A DNA stretch of 6,119 nt from ANME-2 cluster archaeon (GTDB lineage Archaea; Halobacteriota; Methanosarcinia; Methanosarcinales; Methanogasteraceae), in the NCBI GenBank assembly GCA_003601535.1, contig PIXW01000237.1, forward strand, positions 1 through 6,119, written 5' to 3'. This document shows, piece by piece, positions 4,900-6,119 of this stretch. The first letter of the stretch is position 1. The number at the start of each line of letters is the position of its first letter. Under the pieces are notes generated by a model that was given only the letters and a program-made list of their open reading frames with translations, did no database searches and was not told the DNA's origin. The position numbers and the translations under genes were made by a program.

Positions 4900-6119
4900 A
4901 TGGCAACACCCAATCCATTCGAAATGTCTCAGAAACAACTGGATATATGCGCAGATATTCTCCATCTGGACCCTGGCACACACGCGATTCTCAGAGTTCC
5001 GATGCGTGAACTGCACGTATCACTACCCATCCGCATGGACGATGGCTCTATCAGGGTATTTCAGGGATTCCGTGTACAGTACAACGATGTGAAAGGTCCG
5101 ACCAAGGGCGGAATCCGGTTCCACCCGGATGAAACGATTGATACCATCCGTGCACTTGCTGCGTGGATGACATGGAAATGTGCTCTCGCTGATATACCAC
5201 TCGGAGGTGCGAAAGGCGGCATCATCTGCAACCCAAAAGAACTGTCGCAGGGCGAACTGGAACGTCTGAGCCGGACATACATCGACAAGGTCTTCCAGTT
5301 CATTGGACCGGATCAGGACATACCCGCGCCTGATGTGTACACCACGCCCCAGATCATGTCCTGGATGATGGATGAGTACTCAAAGATTGCAGGAAAGAAC
5401 CAGTTCGGCGTCATCACAGGAAAACCGGTCTGTGTGGGTGGCTCTGCCGGACGGACTGACGCAACAGCCCGCGGCGGCTGGTACTGCGTGCGTGAAGCTG
5501 CAAAAGAATGTAACATAGACCTGAAAGGCGCTACTGTGGCGATACAGGGCTATGGGAATGCGGGATATCATGCCGCGCTGCTCGGGCAGACACTCTTTGG
5601 ATCAACGATCGTGGCGGTCAGCGATAGCAAGGGCGGCATATACAACCCTGCAGGTCTTGATGCGCAGGCGGTCTACAAGCACAAGGCACAGACAGGTTCG
5701 GTCATCAACTTCCCGGGTTCAGAACCCATATCCAACGAAGACCTCCTTGAACTCGATGTGGATATCCTCTGGCCCGCCGCTCTTGAGAATATGATCACCG
5801 AGAAGAACGCTCCAGATATCAAAGCAAAGATTGTTGCTGAAGCTGCTAACGGCCCAACCACGCCAGAAGCAGATGATATTCTGTATGAAAGAGGCGTTCA
5901 TGTGATACCGGATTTCCTGTGCAATGCCGGCGGCGTGACGGTTTCGTACTTCGAGATGGTGCAGAACTTCAATATGTACTGCTGGACTGAACAGGAGATC
6001 CATGAACGTCTGGACGAGAAGATGACTGCTGCATATCACGCTACACTCCGGGGTTCTAAGAAGTACGGCGTAAATATGCGGCGTTCTGCGTATGTGGTTG
6101 CTATCGAGCGTGTCGTTGA
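4900..6119 (+). CDS. gdhA: Glutamate dehydrogenase, 3' end cut by the window
   Basis: Hexameric cytoplasmic enzyme that interconverts glutamate and 2-oxoglutarate plus ammonia using NAD(P)H, linking nitrogen assimilation and amino-acid breakdown. 406 codons are visible and the frame is open to the last base: the final TTGA of the window is not in frame, ending ...ERVV plus two bases of a Glu or Asp codon. Family members are about 415-420 aa, so roughly 10-15 residues are missing. Substrate domain: [11 protein letters not shown] (K69), [18 protein letters not shown] (K93, K105) and the PAPDVYT motif with catalytic-type D145. Then [19 protein letters not shown] (174-192), the Rossmann turn GYGNAG (217-222) and [11 protein letters not shown] (239-249). 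All expected lysines and the aspartate are present, so it looks active. Cofactor preference cannot be decided from the sequence alone. Transcribed away from the unknown cluster, from its own promoter, with an in-frame stop immediately before the start codon. Confidence 0.96.
   Translation, partial: MATPNPFEMSQKQLDICADILHLDPGTHAILRVPMRELHVSLPIRMDDGSIRVFQGFRVQYNDVKGPTKGGIRFHPDETIDTIRALAAWMTWKCALADIPLGGAKGGIICNPKELSQGELERLSRTYIDKVFQFIGPDQDIPAPDVYTTPQIMSWMMDEYSKIAGKNQFGVITGKPVCVGGSAGRTDATARGGWYCVREAAKECNIDLKGATVAIQGYGNAGYHAALLGQTLFGSTIVAVSDSKGGIYNPAGLDAQAVYKHKAQTGSVINFPGSEPISNEDLLELDVDILWPAALENMITEKNAPDIKAKIVAEAANGPTTPEADDILYERGVHVIPDFLCNAGGVTVSYFEMVQNFNMYCWTEQEIHERLDEKMTAAYHATLRGSKKYGVNMRRSAYVVAIERVV

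Noticed and set aside
4883..5092. 69-codon frame starting just before gdhA
   Set aside because: It overlaps the well-supported gdhA start in another frame and has no family resemblance.
6116..6119. Apparent TGA stop at the end of the window for glutamate dehydrogenase
   Set aside because: The gdhA frame from ATG 4900 places the last two bases (GA) as the start of a new codon, so the TGA is out of frame and the gene is cut by the window, with no frameshift.

Overview
The window looks archaeal, most likely euryarchaeal. The phenylalanyl-tRNA synthetase alpha subunit is the archaeal/eukaryotic type of about 490-500 residues. TATA boxes (TATATATG with a purine-rich BRE, and TTTATATA) sit at the right distance from starts, and ribosome binding sites are of the GGGAGGT/GGTGA kind. 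The lineage cannot be fixed from this stretch; a methanogen, ANME or related anaerobic euryarchaeon would fit.

Layout. (1) 1-247 holds no intact gene, only a short hydrophobic reading frame at 30-176 on the minus strand that may be a membrane-protein remnant. (2) 248-1750, minus: pheS. (3) 1792-4376, minus: a tight cluster of four genes of unknown function, transcribed 208 aa, then 134 aa, then a 416-419 aa coiled-coil/PASTA/helix-hairpin-helix protein, then 85 aa, with GTGA overlaps or short gaps. PheS follows 41 bp later and may be read through or have its own promoter. (4) 4377-4899 is a 0.5 kb divergent intergenic region. It carries the promoter of the cluster, a 119 bp element with 18 bp inverted ends, a CACAGAG short-repeat array, a decayed fragment of a NuoF-type NADH dehydrogenase gene, and the promoter of the next gene. 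(5) 4900-6119, plus: glutamate dehydrogenase, running off the window just before its C-terminus.

The most interesting part is the four-gene cluster. Its first two proteins are paralogues (an amphipathic helix containing IAE(A/S)Q(R/Q)ALD-NSI, a (V/I)IE(L/V)K-(I/T)S(L/I)SM strand, and a C-terminal strand ending in PP). A diverged version of the same module appears to be built into the third protein, between its coiled coil and two PASTA repeats. None of the cluster proteins shows a signal peptide or membrane span, so an archaeal PASTA protein here appears cytoplasmic, which is unlike the usual wall-binding role of PASTA. I infer a multi-subunit assembly (scaffold plus two related subunits), function unknown.

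Several starts are revised here: the 134 aa protein begins at ATG 3706 (ribosome binding site 8 nt upstream), the PASTA protein probably at ATG 3296, and PheS possibly at ATG 1717.
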